Part shown: piece by piece, positions 63,974 to 64,000 of the stretch
Layout of the letters: every line of letters begins with the position of its first letter
How positions within the stretch are numbered: the first letter of the stretch is position 1
NCBI RefSeq assembly: GCF_949769195.1
Contig: NZ_OX458333.1
Location: 2,728,001 to 2,792,000, forward strand
DNA length: 64,000 nucleotides
DNA from: Methylocaldum szegediense
Lineage (GTDB): Bacteria; Pseudomonadota; Gammaproteobacteria; Methylococcales; Methylococcaceae
Direction of reading: 5' to 3'
Position numbers and translations under genes: made by a program
Notes under the pieces: generated by a model
The model's input: the letters and a program-made list of their open reading frames with translations, nothing else
What the model was told of the DNA's origin: nothing
Database searches by the model: none

Positions 63974-64000
63974 CGCTCAGGCTCATGAAACAGTGACAGG

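Overview
The window reads as gammaproteobacterial chromosome, and the organism is most likely a methanotroph of the Methylococcales. The main evidence is an orphan pmoC (particulate methane monooxygenase subunit C) at 40.0-40.9 kb. Gammaproteobacterial housekeeping synteny supports this: dat-ybeD-lipB-lipA, 6S RNA-zapA-zapB-like / ygfB-pepP-ubiH, and rsmI-lpoA-yraN-diaA. Genus-level placement is inference.

Layout. 0-10 kb: lipoate and D-amino-acid genes with mgtE and nspC, an NlpC/P60 lipoprotein, a quinone oxidoreductase, a broken Uma2 gene, rpiA, ilvA and an EVE-domain gene. 10-23 kb: an intact Uma2 gene, 6S RNA, cell-division and ubiquinone genes, the rsmI/lpoA/yraN/diaA block, a GlcD-like oxidase and nadC. 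23-30 kb: phosphate sensing (phoB, phoR, two PstS-like proteins without pstCAB), an OmpA protein, dsbB and dodecin. 30-34 kb: BON protein, DJ-1/PfpI protein, phosphoribosyltransferase, alpha/beta hydrolase and a divergent PRPP synthetase. 35.3-40 kb: a 4.6-kb segment bracketed by inverted copies of a structured ~92-bp repeat. It carries a 36-codon membrane-protein ORF, an HMA-like protein, an RsbT-like kinase and an RsbU/PAS/LOV-like/PP2C phosphatase. pmoC follows. 41-46 kb: CelD-like acetyltransferase, a lipoprotein cyclase with an acyl-CoA dehydrogenase, and an exported protein.

46.4-55.3 kb looks like a lysine catabolic locus. A lysine 6-dehydrogenase/saccharopine dehydrogenase-family enzyme, an ALDH7-type aminoadipate-semialdehyde dehydrogenase, an HglS (DUF1338)-like 2-oxoadipate dioxygenase and a YdiJ-like FAD/Fe-S D-2-hydroxyglutarate dehydrogenase could take lysine to 2-oxoglutarate through 2-oxoadipate. 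An aminotransferase is not seen.

55.6-64.0 kb is a kynurenine catabolic operon: SDR, 2-aminomuconate-semialdehyde dehydrogenase, RidA-type deaminase, 3-hydroxyanthranilate dioxygenase, ACMS decarboxylase, kynurenine formamidase, kynureninase and kynurenine 3-monooxygenase. Tryptophan dioxygenase and the usual lower meta-cleavage genes are absent from the window. This raises the possibility that tryptophan carbon also enters 2-oxoadipate and uses the neighbouring lysine genes. REP-like palindromes have invaded this operon: one lies in frame inside kynU, and two in inverted orientation flank a DUF559 nuclease gene inserted between operon genes.

No CRISPR array, rRNA or tRNA gene was seen. Family assignments rest on motif recognition by eye; no database search was run.
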